This document shows positions 43,647 to 52,498 of a DNA stretch of 64,000 nt, piece by piece. Under the pieces are notes generated by a model that searched no databases, was not told the DNA's origin, and worked only from the letters and a program-made list of their open reading frames with translations. Origin of the DNA: Candidatus Bathyarchaeota archaeon (GTDB lineage: Archaea; Thermoproteota; Bathyarchaeia; Bathyarchaeales; Bathycorpusculaceae); NCBI GenBank assembly GCA_026014615.1, contig JAOZHZ010000020.1, positions 186,001 through 250,000 of the forward strand, written 5' to 3'. The number at the start of each line of letters is the position of its first letter. The first letter of the stretch is position 1. Position numbers and translations under genes: made by a program.

Positions 43647-45170
43647 ATGCTTCCCGTCTTAGCTCTGAATGGAAAAGTCTCAGTTGCAAAAAAACCAATG
43701 CTGCGAAGGCTTTCAGTTTCTATATTCCTTTTTCTAGTCCTGGCTTTCTTTCTTGTTGCCCAACCCGTTAAGGCGAGCCCTAAAACAATTGTGGTTCCAG
43801 ACGATTACCCAACAATAAATGCAGCAATAGACAACGCAATAGACGGCGACACCATACTAGTCAAAAAAGGTGTCCACGACGGGCCCTATAACCAAACGTT
43901 GACAATCAACAAGACCCTCTCAATTCTAGGTGAAGACGCAGAGAACACCGTTCTGAGGCTTCATCCCCTTTGGTATGAGGCAATCATCTTGGGGCAGCAC
44001 TGTGGCTGGACGTACGCCGCTTCTGCCCAGATAACCGCAGATCACGTAGTTATCTCTGGATTTACCGTTGAAAGCGACGGGGGCATATTCTGGGTACAAG
44101 GCGCAAGTGCGCAAGTAACAGGTAACATAATCAAAACACGGGTCATTTTGAATGGGACCGCGCAGACCTTTGCCTACAACGTTCTAACCCCCAGCGTTTA
44201 CTCTAACGGAACCCTTAACGTGTATTCTCCAGGGAATGTTGACTGTTCAGGTACACACAACCAAGTTGCCGCCAACAAACTTGAAAACGGAAACATAGCG
44301 GTTATGGGGTCATATGGCACTGTATTCGCCAACCACGGCGTTGGTTCCATAGGCGCAGGGGGGACATCTAACTCCAACGTAATCTACAATAATACCCTGC
44401 AAGACGGCGGCGGTATTTGGGGGGCAAGCACCCACTTAACAATCGCTCACAACAAGGTAGCCAACAGCAGTACGGATGGCGTTGCGATAGCTTGGGGATA
44501 CTATAACACCATCTACTGCAACGTCGTCACGGACTGTCTGGGCGCTGGGCTGCTTGAAATGGACAAGTCTGGCGCCAATAGCTTCTATGCTAGCACGGTC
44601 GCTAACAACGTTTGGGGTGCCAAAATCGTGGGCTGGGGTTCAACCAGCCACAACACCACCCTGTACTGCAACATTTTCATCAACAACACACGTCAAGTGA
44701 ACACTGAAGAAAACGAAACCATTACCTCAGCAGGGATGAACTTCAGCCGCAAAATCAATCACGGAGGCTTCTTCGACAACGGCACCCTTGGCAACTATTG
44801 GAGCGACTACGCTGGCACAGACCTAAACCATGACGGCATAGGTGACACACCATATATGGTTGATGTTGTTCGCTCCGACCATTATCCACTTATGGAGCCA
44901 TTTGACGTTGCCAGCCTATCAATTCCGCTACCCGAATGGGCAAACATAACCCTGCCAAAACCACTTCAAAAACCACCGCAAACTTCCTCACCAAACACCT
45001 CAACATCACCTTCGGCGTCATCTTCAACAATGCCAACCCACACGCCAACCGCCACCCCTGAACCATCTCCTTTTATCCCAGAGTTCCCAGCTTTGGCTGT
45101 TCCTCTTTTGCTCTTCGCAGTTGCTGCTGGGGCTCTGGCAGTTTTGAAGTTACCTAAAAAACGCCGCTGA
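43647..45170 (+). CDS. NosD-like right-handed beta-helix surface protein with PEF-CTERM-like anchor
   Basis: 507 residues: signal peptide (LRRLSVSIFLFLVLAFFLV, cut near VKA), then a parallel beta-helix with the classic opening KTIVVPDDYPTINAAIDNAI and repeated coils, and the NosD-type ending NYWSDYAGTDLNHDGIGDTP. A Ser/Thr/Pro stalk and PEFPALAVPLLLFAVAAGAL followed by a basic end resemble the PEF-CTERM sorting signal handled by archaeosortases. Probably a cell-surface carbohydrate-binding or lyase-like protein; no catalytic residues can be assigned. Confidence 0.87.
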   Translation: MLPVLALNGKVSVAKKPMLRRLSVSIFLFLVLAFFLVAQPVKASPKTIVVPDDYPTINAAIDNAIDGDTILVKKGVHDGPYNQTLTINKTLSILGEDAENTVLRLHPLWYEAIILGQHCGWTYAASAQITADHVVISGFTVESDGGIFWVQGASAQVTGNIIKTRVILNGTAQTFAYNVLTPSVYSNGTLNVYSPGNVDCSGTHNQVAANKLENGNIAVMGSYGTVFANHGVGSIGAGGTSNSNVIYNNTLQDGGGIWGASTHLTIAHNKVANSSTDGVAIAWGYYNTIYCNVVTDCLGAGLLEMDKSGANSFYASTVANNVWGAKIVGWGSTSHNTTLYCNIFINNTRQVNTEENETITSAGMNFSRKINHGGFFDNGTLGNYWSDYAGTDLNHDGIGDTPYMVDVVRSDHYPLMEPFDVASLSIPLPEWANITLPKPLQKPPQTSSPNTSTSPSASSSTMPTHTPTATPEPSPFIPEFPALAVPLLLFAVAAGALAVLKLPKKRR

Positions 45171-45444
45171 AAGAGGTAGTGCTGACAGAGCAGGGTCTAA
45201 TGCTAAACAGGAAAAGCTCCGTGTTGCGTACGTGAAAAAGAAGCAAACATAGAGAATGAAATCCCGACTAAAGCAACCGACGACTCCGCAGAGGCAAGAA
45301 AGCAGGTAACCACGGCTCTGGCAAATTTGGTCAAGTTACTTGTTTACAAACCGCGGTATTTGCAGTTTACTCTGGATCGCCATTTCCGAGTGGTGGGAAA
45401 GATTTATCTGACAAAATCTCGTTTTTTGCTGAAAGTGTGTTGCT

Positions 45445-45822
45445 ATGCAGTTGAAGGCTTTAGAAGAGATATATCTGCTTCAAACAGATGTCGCTAAGTC
45501 CGCCGAGCTTATAGAACAGGCATTAAACGAAGTTGGACTCAAGAATGTTGCCGTGAAAAAGTTTGTGCCGCCTCGTTACCTTCTGGTGCAGTATAGCCCC
45601 AGCTGGGTGGGCAAAGCGTTAGAAATTGAGTTCTTGTTTACTCCCGTAGAGGGCGGCACGGAGTTGGCGATTAAGTGGCCTTACACGCGGGAGCTGCTGA
45701 AAGCTGACGAAGACCCCCATGACTTCCGTAGGGAACAGGAGCAGGCAAGGCAGAAAATTGAGCAGTTGATTGGGGAATTTCGGAAGAAAATCGGCGCCAC
45801 AAAAATCCCAAACGGCGCTTAA
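45445..45822 (+). CDS. Conserved hypothetical protein
   Basis: 125 residues; START/Bet v1-like alternation of strands (VAVKKFVPPRYLLVQYSP, ALEIEFLFTPVEGGTELAIK) ending in a long helix (EQEQARQKIEQLIGEFRKK). The resemblance to lipid-binding SRPBCC folds is only structural impression. It stands upstream of tRNA-Asp. Confidence 0.6.
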   Translation: MQLKALEEIYLLQTDVAKSAELIEQALNEVGLKNVAVKKFVPPRYLLVQYSPSWVGKALEIEFLFTPVEGGTELAIKWPYTRELLKADEDPHDFRREQEQARQKIEQLIGEFRKKIGATKIPNGA

Positions 45823-45929
45823 CCGCTCTGAAGGTTAGGCACGAATTGGAATGCGCTGTTTTTCGGGAAAGGTTAATTAGCCAAAATATCGTGTATTGTT
45901 GCGGCGCTTAAGCGACCTGACAGAAAGTT

Positions 45930-46007
45930 GCCCAGGTAGTATAGTTCGGTCTAGTATATGCGGCTGTCGCCCGCAGGACCCGGGTCCGAATCCCGGCCTG
46001 GGCGCCA
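45930..46007 (+). tRNA. tRNA-Asp (GUC)
   Basis: Acceptor arms GCCCAGG (45930-45936) and CCTGGGC (45997-46003), anticodon stem TGCGG/CCGCA with loop CTGTCGC giving GTC, T arm CCGGG-TCCGAAT-CCCGG, and encoded CCA (46005-46007). The T arm is identical to that of tRNA-Glu at 39296. Confidence 0.94.
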
Positions 46008-46373
46008 CTTCACTCTTCAATAAGTCTTGTTGTGTTTTTTAATGCAGTGATGAGTGTTGTTTACTGTTTCTTTTTGTGGTGGTTTTCGTTTTTTGGTGTT
46101 ACTTTTTTTAATTTTGGTCGCAACATTTATTACTTATGTCGATGTCGATATGTCTACGCCGCTATGTTGGTGGCGATACATGGTTGAAAGTTACTTCGGA
46201 AAATCACAAAACAGAACTCCCTACTCAATTGAAAAAGCAAACAAAAAAGGCCTCACAAAATTCAGCCTCAAAGAAAACAAGGGACGTGCAAACTTGATTT
46301 TAATCTGTGTAAAAGGAGGACGCGGAAAAAGTGCTATCGTATCTCAGAGCCTAACTGAAGGGAGGTGGTACAC
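46008..46373 (+). other. Leader region before the ABC transporter operon
   Basis: About 365 bases between tRNA-Asp and the importer. A T-rich stretch follows the tRNA (likely terminator), then the direct repeat GTCGATGTCGATATGTC (from ~46138). An open frame of 107 codons from 46054 lacks a ribosome-binding site, and its composition is that of a T-rich then A-rich non-coding stretch. An 8-codon frame (46331-46354, GTG start) with GGAGGA 10 bases upstream may be a leader peptide. No known riboswitch fold is recognised. Confidence 0.4.
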
Positions 46374-47495
46374 ATGAATAAGATTACAATTTATGCTGTC
46401 ATTTGCGTTGTCATAATTGCTGTCTCTGCAATCACCGCAGTAGTTTACTATCAACCTTTTTCCTCACCATCATCGCCTACAGGCACATCTCTACAGGCAA
46501 CTCAACAAATTGTAGATATGACTGGAAGAACCGTTACGGTACCTACCAATATTACCCGTATAATCGCAGTATACACTGCCTTACGATTGATAACTTACAT
46601 GAATGCAAGTTCTCTGGTTTGTGCTGTTGAACAAATCGAAACGACTGAAGGCGGGCGTCCCTATAATCTTGCACACCCAGAATACACAACGCTACCTCTC
46701 ATTGGCTCATTGGGCGGTGATGCTGAACTTATAGCTGCACAACATCCTGATGTAGTCTTCGATGCTTATAGGACTGCTGCAGACCTTGATTCACTACAGA
46801 GTCAACTTGGAATACCTGTTATCGGACTCGCTGTAGGAGGTTTAGATAACCCTGAAGACCGTCAAACATTCTATGATAGCCTCACCCTATTAGGCAAAGT
46901 TTTGCATAAGGAAACACGCGCCACGGGCGTCATAAATTACGTGGACGAAATAGTTAGCGACCTTAATACTCGAACGTCTAACATAGCTGATGCTGATAAA
47001 CCAACGGTGTACGTGGGTGGTCTTTCCTGGAGTACTGCACATGGCATCACTTCAACTAGCGCTGCTTATTCGCCATTCGCCTTGACGAACTCAAAGAACG
47101 TGGTCACCTTGGAGATGGCAAACAATTCCACTTCTGTAGTTACTATTGATACTGAGATTTTACCTAACTTAAATCCACAAATAATTTTTGTCGATTACGG
47201 AGGTATTACCCTTATCCAGCAAGATGTACAAAACTATCCAGAGATATTCAATCAAATTGATGCCATCAAAAATGGTCACGTTTACGGCGTATTATGCTAC
47301 GTTTGGTACGGCGTAAACGTTGATGTTGCTCTAGCCGATGCCTATTATGTAGGTTCAGTGCTTTATCCCTCACAGTTTAGCGACATAGACCCAGAGCAGA
47401 AAGCGGGCGAAATCTGCACGTTCCTGTGCGGTGCACCCGCCTACGATCAAATGGTTAGCCTTGACGGTCCTTTCGGGCCTGTGCCCATTACATAA
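46374..47495 (+). CDS. ABC transporter substrate-binding protein (iron-chelate/cobalamin/nickel family)
   Basis: ~373 residues of the TroA/FepB/BtuF superfamily. A single N-terminal membrane anchor (ITIYAVICVVIIAVSAITAV), a Ser/Pro/Thr linker, then TVDMTGRTVTVPTNITRII-like opening, DVVFDAYRTAADLDSLQSQL and VDYGGITLIQQDV. The ligand cannot be read off; cobalamin or nickel would suit the CODH/ACS, iron is equally possible. ATG 46374 has GGGAGGTGG just upstream; ATG-like start at 46365 is within that site's spacing and less likely. First gene of a three-gene operon. Confidence 0.88.
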   Translation: MNKITIYAVICVVIIAVSAITAVVYYQPFSSPSSPTGTSLQATQQIVDMTGRTVTVPTNITRIIAVYTALRLITYMNASSLVCAVEQIETTEGGRPYNLAHPEYTTLPLIGSLGGDAELIAAQHPDVVFDAYRTAADLDSLQSQLGIPVIGLAVGGLDNPEDRQTFYDSLTLLGKVLHKETRATGVINYVDEIVSDLNTRTSNIADADKPTVYVGGLSWSTAHGITSTSAAYSPFALTNSKNVVTLEMANNSTSVVTIDTEILPNLNPQIIFVDYGGITLIQQDVQNYPEIFNQIDAIKNGHVYGVLCYVWYGVNVDVALADAYYVGSVLYPSQFSDIDPEQKAGEICTFLCGAPAYDQMVSLDGPFGPVPIT

Positions 47496-47572
47496 GAGGT
47501 TGATGACAATGCAGTCTTCCTATTTTTTCTTTCTTTTGAAACATAAACTTCAGGCAACGGAAGCTGCGTTTA

Positions 47573-48646
47573 ATGGTTAACAACGAACAGAAACGTGAGG
47601 ACCCACCAAAAGATGCAGCCTCAGGCTACGCCAAGTATGTCAGTAAAAAAGTAATCTTCATAGCAATATGCTTGGTTGTTTTAGTATTAGCTTCTCTTGT
47701 AGCGTTATGCATAGGCTCAGCAGGTCTTTCTATTCCTGAAGTTATAAATCAAATCCTTAATCAAAGCGGCATCGCGTGGAATATTCGCCTGCCACGCGTG
47801 TTAGTGGCTGCAGTAGCGGGTGCTATGCTTGCCATCGCAGGAGCAGTGATGCAGTGTATTCTCAAGAATCCTTTAAGTGAGCCTTACACACTTGGGCTAA
47901 GCAGCGCCGCAGCCTTCGGAGCTTCGTTCGCTATAGTGCTTCTAGGTGCGGGTTCAATACATAGTAGTGCCAAGGATGCAGTTTTGATTAATAATCAGTA
48001 CAGTGTAACCATTTGTGCGTTTTGTTTTTGTATGATATCTACGTTTGTGATTTTGGCTCTTACACGGTTGACTAAAGTTTCGCCTGAATCCATAATTTTG
48101 TCAGGAGTAGTGCTTGGCTCAATATTCAGCGCCGGTCTTACTGCAGTGCAATACTTCGCAAGTGACATTCAAGTGGCTTCAATTGTTTATTGGACGTTTG
48201 GTGATTTGAGCAGAGTTACGTGGGATAATCTAGTTCTCATAACGGTAGTGTCTATTCCTGTGTTTATCTATTTTATGTATAACCGGTGGAATTACAATGC
48301 TATTGATGCTGGCGTGGACACTGCAAACAGTTTAGGCGTAAATGTAAACTGGCACATCACGGTGGGAATGGTGCTTGCCTCGGTTGTTGCAGCGTTGGTT
48401 GTTTCTTTGATGGGTATAATCGGTTTTGTAGGGTTGCTGGCGCCACACATGGTTAGACGAGTAATCGGTTCAGACAACCGCTTTGTTATGCCTGCTTCTG
48501 CAGTTGTGGGCGCGTTAATCATGCTGGTATCAGACACTTTGGCTAGAAACATAATTTCACCGTTAATTCTTCCGGTGGGCGTTATAACTTCGTTTTTGGG
48601 TGGACCCCTGTTTTTGTATATTCTCATTAGGAGGTATAGAAAATAA
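47573..48646 (+). CDS. ABC transporter permease (FecCD/BtuC family)
   Basis: 357 residues with 9-10 membrane segments. The family signatures are NIRLPRVLVAAVAGAMLAIA, GAVMQCILKNPLSEPYTLGL, and the cytoplasmic loop GIIGFVGLLAPHMVRRVIGS. Its TAA overlaps the ATP-binding protein ATG by one base. Imports the ligand delivered by the binding protein. Confidence 0.93.
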   Translation: MVNNEQKREDPPKDAASGYAKYVSKKVIFIAICLVVLVLASLVALCIGSAGLSIPEVINQILNQSGIAWNIRLPRVLVAAVAGAMLAIAGAVMQCILKNPLSEPYTLGLSSAAAFGASFAIVLLGAGSIHSSAKDAVLINNQYSVTICAFCFCMISTFVILALTRLTKVSPESIILSGVVLGSIFSAGLTAVQYFASDIQVASIVYWTFGDLSRVTWDNLVLITVVSIPVFIYFMYNRWNYNAIDAGVDTANSLGVNVNWHITVGMVLASVVAALVVSLMGIIGFVGLLAPHMVRRVIGSDNRFVMPASAVVGALIMLVSDTLARNIISPLILPVGVITSFLGGPLFLYILIRRYRK

Positions 48647-49395
48647 TGCTGAAAATCCGAGATATCGAGTTTTCCTACAAAACGGCACCGGTCTTGAAGG
48701 GCATCGATATGGATGTTGGCATACATGAGCTTTTGACCATTTTAGGGCCTAATGGTGTAGGAAAATCAACTCTCTTAAAGTGCATCAATGGACTCTTTAA
48801 AACCAAAAAAGGTACCATAATCGTTAACCAAGAAAACCTCAAGGAAATGAAGCGTGTTGAAATTGCTAAAAGACTGGGGTATGTGCCTCAAAGAGCAGAA
48901 GTTTCACAGATTACTGTTTTTGATTCTGTTCTGCTCGGTCGAAAACCGCACATCACTTGGGACGTTTCAAAAAGGGACATGCAAATAACAAAAGATGCCC
49001 TAACCCGTTTCGGTATGGATGAGCTTTCTCTTAAATACATTGATGAAATAAGCGGAGGAGAACTGCAGAAGGTCCAAATTGCCCGTGCTTTAGTTCAGGA
49101 GCCAAAAGTGTTGCTGTTAGATGAACCCACTAGCAGCCTAGATTTATGTAACCAGCACCGGATAATGACGACTCTTGTGGATGTTGTGAAGCAGACTGAT
49201 TTGACTGCTATACTGACTATGCATGACCTTAACTTGGCTGTTCGGTACTCTGACAAGTTTCTGTTGTTGAAGGATGGCAACGTTTTTGCTGCGGGCGATC
49301 GTTCGGTTATTACTCCGGAAAATATAGAGGCTGTTTATGGGTTGCCTGTTAGTGGGGAGATGTATGTGGGGCGACCTGTTATTGTTCCTCGTTAG
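48646..49395 (+). CDS. ABC transporter ATP-binding protein (FecE/BtuD family)
   Basis: 249 residues. Walker A GPNGVGKST, Q-loop in LGYVPQRAEV, signature EISGGELQKVQIARAL, Walker B VLLLDEPTSSLD, switch histidine in TMHDLNLAVRY. GGAGG ahead of ATG 48646 and overlap with the permease stop show coupling. Typical of metal-chelate and vitamin B12 importers. Confidence 0.94.
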   Translation: MLKIRDIEFSYKTAPVLKGIDMDVGIHELLTILGPNGVGKSTLLKCINGLFKTKKGTIIVNQENLKEMKRVEIAKRLGYVPQRAEVSQITVFDSVLLGRKPHITWDVSKRDMQITKDALTRFGMDELSLKYIDEISGGELQKVQIARALVQEPKVLLLDEPTSSLDLCNQHRIMTTLVDVVKQTDLTAILTMHDLNLAVRYSDKFLLLKDGNVFAAGDRSVITPENIEAVYGLPVSGEMYVGRPVIVPR

Positions 49396-49426
49396 TTTCC
49401 TTTTTTGTCTGTTGAGTTGGTGTTAC

Positions 49427-49438
49427 TTTTTTAAATAG
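49427..49438 (+). promoter_or_regulatory. TATA-like box before the hydrogenase fragment
   Basis: TTTTTAAATAGT about 40 bases upstream of the TTG 49473; it suggests the fragment could be transcribed on its own. Confidence 0.35.
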
Positions 49439-49472
49439 TAATTGTACCGTAAATTGATTATATTGTTCTCCT

Positions 49473-50159
49473 TTGAAGTGTAATCCCTTCCTCTTTTGGC
49501 AACAGCATAACGTTGACGAAACGTTCCAAGATGTTGATTTAGTGCTTACAGCAAGAGAACTGGGGCGTCTTTTCAAATTAGCGGGAATTGATTTGCGTCA
49601 GATGCCTGAAGAAAAAGCTGATTCCCTTTTAGGCAGCTACACAGGCGCAGCTCCAATCTTCGGCAGGACAGGCGGCGTTATGGAAGCAGCACTAAGAACA
49701 GCCATCACTTTGCTTACAGGAAAGTCCCCAGCTAATCTGGAGTTTAATGACTTAGCTAGCATGGATGGAATAAAGCGCGGCGAAATTTCTGTAGGCGGCA
49801 AAGTTGTTAAAGTTGCGGTGGTTCATGGTCTGGAGAACGTGCACAAAGTTTGCGATTCGGTTCGTTCGGGCGGAGAGTTCTCGAAGTATCACTTCATTGA
49901 GTTAATGGCGTGCCCTGGCGGATGCATCGGCGGAGGAGGTCAACCGTTACCAACAAATGTGTGCACCAGAAAAGCACGTACCACTGGATTGAACCATGAT
50001 GACAGAGAAGTGTGCGAATTACGAATGAGTCATGAAAACTCCGAGATTAAAGCGTTGTATCAGGAATTTCTAAGGAAACCGCTCAGACACACAGCGCATC
50101 ATCTGCTGCACACAAGTTACTCCGCTGTCCAATTAGCACCAAAGAACAATAAGAGTTGA
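49473..50159 (+). CDS. Orphan C-terminal fragment of an [FeFe]-hydrogenase (HydA-type) catalytic domain
   Basis: 228 residues aligning with the C-terminal half of HydA: QDVDLVLTARELGRLFKLAG, PIFGRTGGVMEAALRTAI, VVKVAVVHGLENVHKVCDSV, then YHFIELMACPGGCIGGGGQP (the L3 H-cluster motif) and MSHENSEIKALYQEFLRKPL, AHHLLHTSY. The L1 motif (TSCCP) is absent and only a poor echo of L2 (MPCxxKxxE) may remain as MKCNPF. Without those cysteines a normal H-cluster cannot form. The start TTG 49473 has no ribosome-binding site. It may be a decayed hydrogenase, or a partial domain working with a separately encoded part. No partner hydrogenase genes are adjacent. Confidence 0.85.
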   Translation: MKCNPFLFWQQHNVDETFQDVDLVLTARELGRLFKLAGIDLRQMPEEKADSLLGSYTGAAPIFGRTGGVMEAALRTAITLLTGKSPANLEFNDLASMDGIKRGEISVGGKVVKVAVVHGLENVHKVCDSVRSGGEFSKYHFIELMACPGGCIGGGGQPLPTNVCTRKARTTGLNHDDREVCELRMSHENSEIKALYQEFLRKPLRHTAHHLLHTSYSAVQLAPKNNKS

Positions 50160-50359
50160 CCAAAGACTCCGAAAGAAAAACCGTTTCACCCTTCTCTTTT
50201 TCCCCAATTTTTGAGGAGTTACACAGCTTTTTCTATCTTTTTGGCGCAAGCAGGTTTAAGGCTGAAAACCGCCGTCTGTGGGGGGTTCTGTTAGTTCGGT
50301 TGGCAGTGAGGGAAAACTCAAAAAGCTAATCAAACAATGGTATAAGTGAGGCAGAAGAA

Positions 50360-51130
50360 ATGGGTAACGGTTTAGAAATTGTTGGTTTGACGCCTGAAAA
50401 CTATGTTGCGCTTGGGTGTCCTTGTTTTTTGAATCCTAAACATCCTGCGCATTTGAGGAAGCTTGAATGGCTCAAAGACCGCTTCAGCGAAGGCTTCACC
50501 ATAAAGTCGCTTTTTGCAGAAAACGAAAAAAGACCCATAGGCTTCATAGAATACACACAGGGCGAAAACGCTTGGCGTGCAGTTGACGCCCCTGATTACC
50601 TGTTTATTCACTGCATATGGATCAGCCCCAACAAGTACAAACAGCAAGGCAACGGCTCGCTTTTGGTTAACGATTGCATCCAGGACGCAGAAGCGCAGGG
50701 GAAAACGGGCGTTGCCGTGGTAACCAGTTCAGGTCCATTCATGGCATCTAAAGACCTGTTTCTGAAAAACGGGTTTGAACAGGCGGCGCAGGACGACCAC
50801 TTTGAATTGCTGGTGAAACAGCTGAAAAACGGCGTTTTGCCGAAATTTAATGACTGGCGAAAACAGCTATCACAATACAAGGGTTTGAACATTGTTTATT
50901 CTAATCAGTGTCCATGGGTTATCAGATCAATCAGTGAACTAAAAGAAACTGCCGAAGAAAACAAAGTACCGCTCAAAATAGTGGAGCTAAAAACGCCTCA
51001 AGATGCCCAAAACTCGCCCTCAATATATGCCACGTTCAACCTAATTTACGATGGAAAAATTTTTGCTGACCATTACCTCTCCAAAACGCGGTTTTTCAAC
51101 ATTCTCAAGAAAGAGCTAAACCTGATGTAG
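50360..51130 (+). CDS. GNAT acetyltransferase with YoaP-like C-terminal domain
   Basis: 256 residues. N-terminal GNAT domain (residues ~40-150: YKQQGNGSLLVNDCIQDAEA holds the acetyl-CoA loop, with Q/R-x-x-G-x-G altered to QQGNGS). C-terminal ~95 residues (NIVYSNQCPWVIRSISELKE) resemble YoaP proteins, which look like a thioredoxin fold with CPW. MGNGLEIVGLTPENYVALGC and CPCFLNPKHP open the protein. The substrate is unknown. Confidence 0.8.
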   Translation: MGNGLEIVGLTPENYVALGCPCFLNPKHPAHLRKLEWLKDRFSEGFTIKSLFAENEKRPIGFIEYTQGENAWRAVDAPDYLFIHCIWISPNKYKQQGNGSLLVNDCIQDAEAQGKTGVAVVTSSGPFMASKDLFLKNGFEQAAQDDHFELLVKQLKNGVLPKFNDWRKQLSQYKGLNIVYSNQCPWVIRSISELKETAEENKVPLKIVELKTPQDAQNSPSIYATFNLIYDGKIFADHYLSKTRFFNILKKELNLM

Positions 51131-51268
51131 ATAAAAGAAAACCTGAATATTGGCGGCGTTCAATGCTGTTTTGCTTCGGCTTTTTCAATTTTCAAGGTTA
51201 ATAGCAAGTGGCGTTTAGGTTCCTTCAAACTTCATAGAAAACTGGGCGTTTATTGGAAAATAGGAAAG

Positions 51269-52282
51269 TTATGGCTTTGCTATTGCGTGTTTTGTGTGGT
51301 GGGTTCTTTTCCAGATGATGAAGGCTGCTGCGAACGCTGCGAGCGCGCTGAGTGCTCCAAGGGCTGATTCTGGAACTACTGTTATGTAGCCGAGGATGCA
51401 GATGTTGGTTGACATGGTTAACCCGAAGGGTTCTCCCATGGCGATGAGGTCTTGGTTGTCAGGGTTGGTGAGGTCTACGTATCTTTGGGACCAGACGCTT
51501 CGGGTGCACGCTTGAACTTGTATGGTTGAACCTAGCGGTGTGTCTTCGGGGACTGTGACGCTGACGTGTACCCTGCCTTGGCTGTCGGTGAAGTCTTCAG
51601 CAGGTGTAACATACGGAGCACCAAGTGGTATGCTTGAGCCTTCATTGTTGAGGGTTACGGTGAACTGGACTTTGACGTTAGGTCTGGGTGTACCTCCAGA
51701 GTTGGTGAGTTGAGCCGTGAAAACCACGGTTTGACCTGGGCTGCCTTGAATTGATGCGCCGTTGGAGGTTATGGGTGAGAGCCAATTGAACTGGTCGTCT
51801 TGCCTTACCATATCGTGTCCGTTCGCGGAGGCTGCGAGCGCTATGCCTGTGTTGTAGATGTTTATGTCTAGCCATGAGTCTCTTGTGTAGCTTGGGTCGA
51901 TGAGTTTCCAGATGGCTACTTGGTCCACTGCGGCGGTGGTGTCGTCTGTGGGTTCATGCCACGAAAGGATGTAGCTTACTGCTCTCCATGTTGCGGTGTC
52001 TGTTGCTGGCGTCAACGATGCGGTGTAAGTGCTGCCGATGTGCACTACCTTGCCGTGTTCCATACAGTACGACGTTGTTTGGAAAGTTTGGGTTCCAGAC
52101 GTTATGCGAATGGGAATTTGCCCGACCCAGTATCCGCTTGAGGAAACCCCTTTTGCGCCGTTAGCGCTGTTGTTTGGGTCCATTATGTAAACTGAGTAGG
52201 TTGTGTCTGCGTATGCGGTTGCACTCAACGTTACGGCAAGCACCGCCAACAGCAATGCCGTAAGCAAGGCTTTTCTTTTCAT
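51269..52282 (-). CDS. Secreted protein with probable internal thioester domain (TED-like)
   Basis: ~337 residues. Signal peptide (KRKALLTALLLAVLAVTLSA, cut after AYA). Residues ~30-165 contain TTSYCMEHGKVVHIG and TTAAVDQVAIWKLIDPS. A cysteine in the Tyr-Cys context and a glutamine in the fQxAIW context are the two halves of the Cys-Gln thioester in surface TED domains of Gram-positive adhesins. An Ig-like domain follows (GSPGQTVVFTAQLTNSGGTP), then a C-terminal hydrophobic anchor starting VPESALGALSALAAFAAAF and a basic end. If the bond forms, the protein could attach covalently to a target. ATG 52282 (GTGAG upstream) is preferred to GTG 52291. The assignment is by motif only. Confidence 0.65.
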   Translation of the reverse strand: MKRKALLTALLLAVLAVTLSATAYADTTYSVYIMDPNNSANGAKGVSSSGYWVGQIPIRITSGTQTFQTTSYCMEHGKVVHIGSTYTASLTPATDTATWRAVSYILSWHEPTDDTTAAVDQVAIWKLIDPSYTRDSWLDINIYNTGIALAASANGHDMVRQDDQFNWLSPITSNGASIQGSPGQTVVFTAQLTNSGGTPRPNVKVQFTVTLNNEGSSIPLGAPYVTPAEDFTDSQGRVHVSVTVPEDTPLGSTIQVQACTRSVWSQRYVDLTNPDNQDLIAMGEPFGLTMSTNICILGYITVVPESALGALSALAAFAAAFIIWKRTHHTKHAIAKP

Positions 52283-52498
52283 ATGACTCACTTCGGAGTT
52301 GATTCAGGAATCATGTGTCATGAAAGTCAATATAAGAGAGATTTCTGAATTTTCAATGAATCCAGTTTCGATATATCCAAACAAAAGGCAGATTTCTAGC
52401 AGTTAGCAGAGGCTGTCAAGATGGACCGGGTGCACGTGGTTTTGCGTTTTTTGTTTACAGAAGGAATATGAGAACACCCGTGCATAGTTTTGTTGAAC

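Noticed and set aside
45171..45444. Possible decayed gene between the NosD-like gene and the 45445 gene
   Set aside because: Short open stretches exist, but no start, family motif or consistent frame could be supported.
46054..46377. 107-codon frame between tRNA-Asp and the ABC transporter
   Set aside because: No ribosome-binding site, changes from T-rich to A-rich composition and runs through the transporter's own ribosome-binding site; kept only as leader region.
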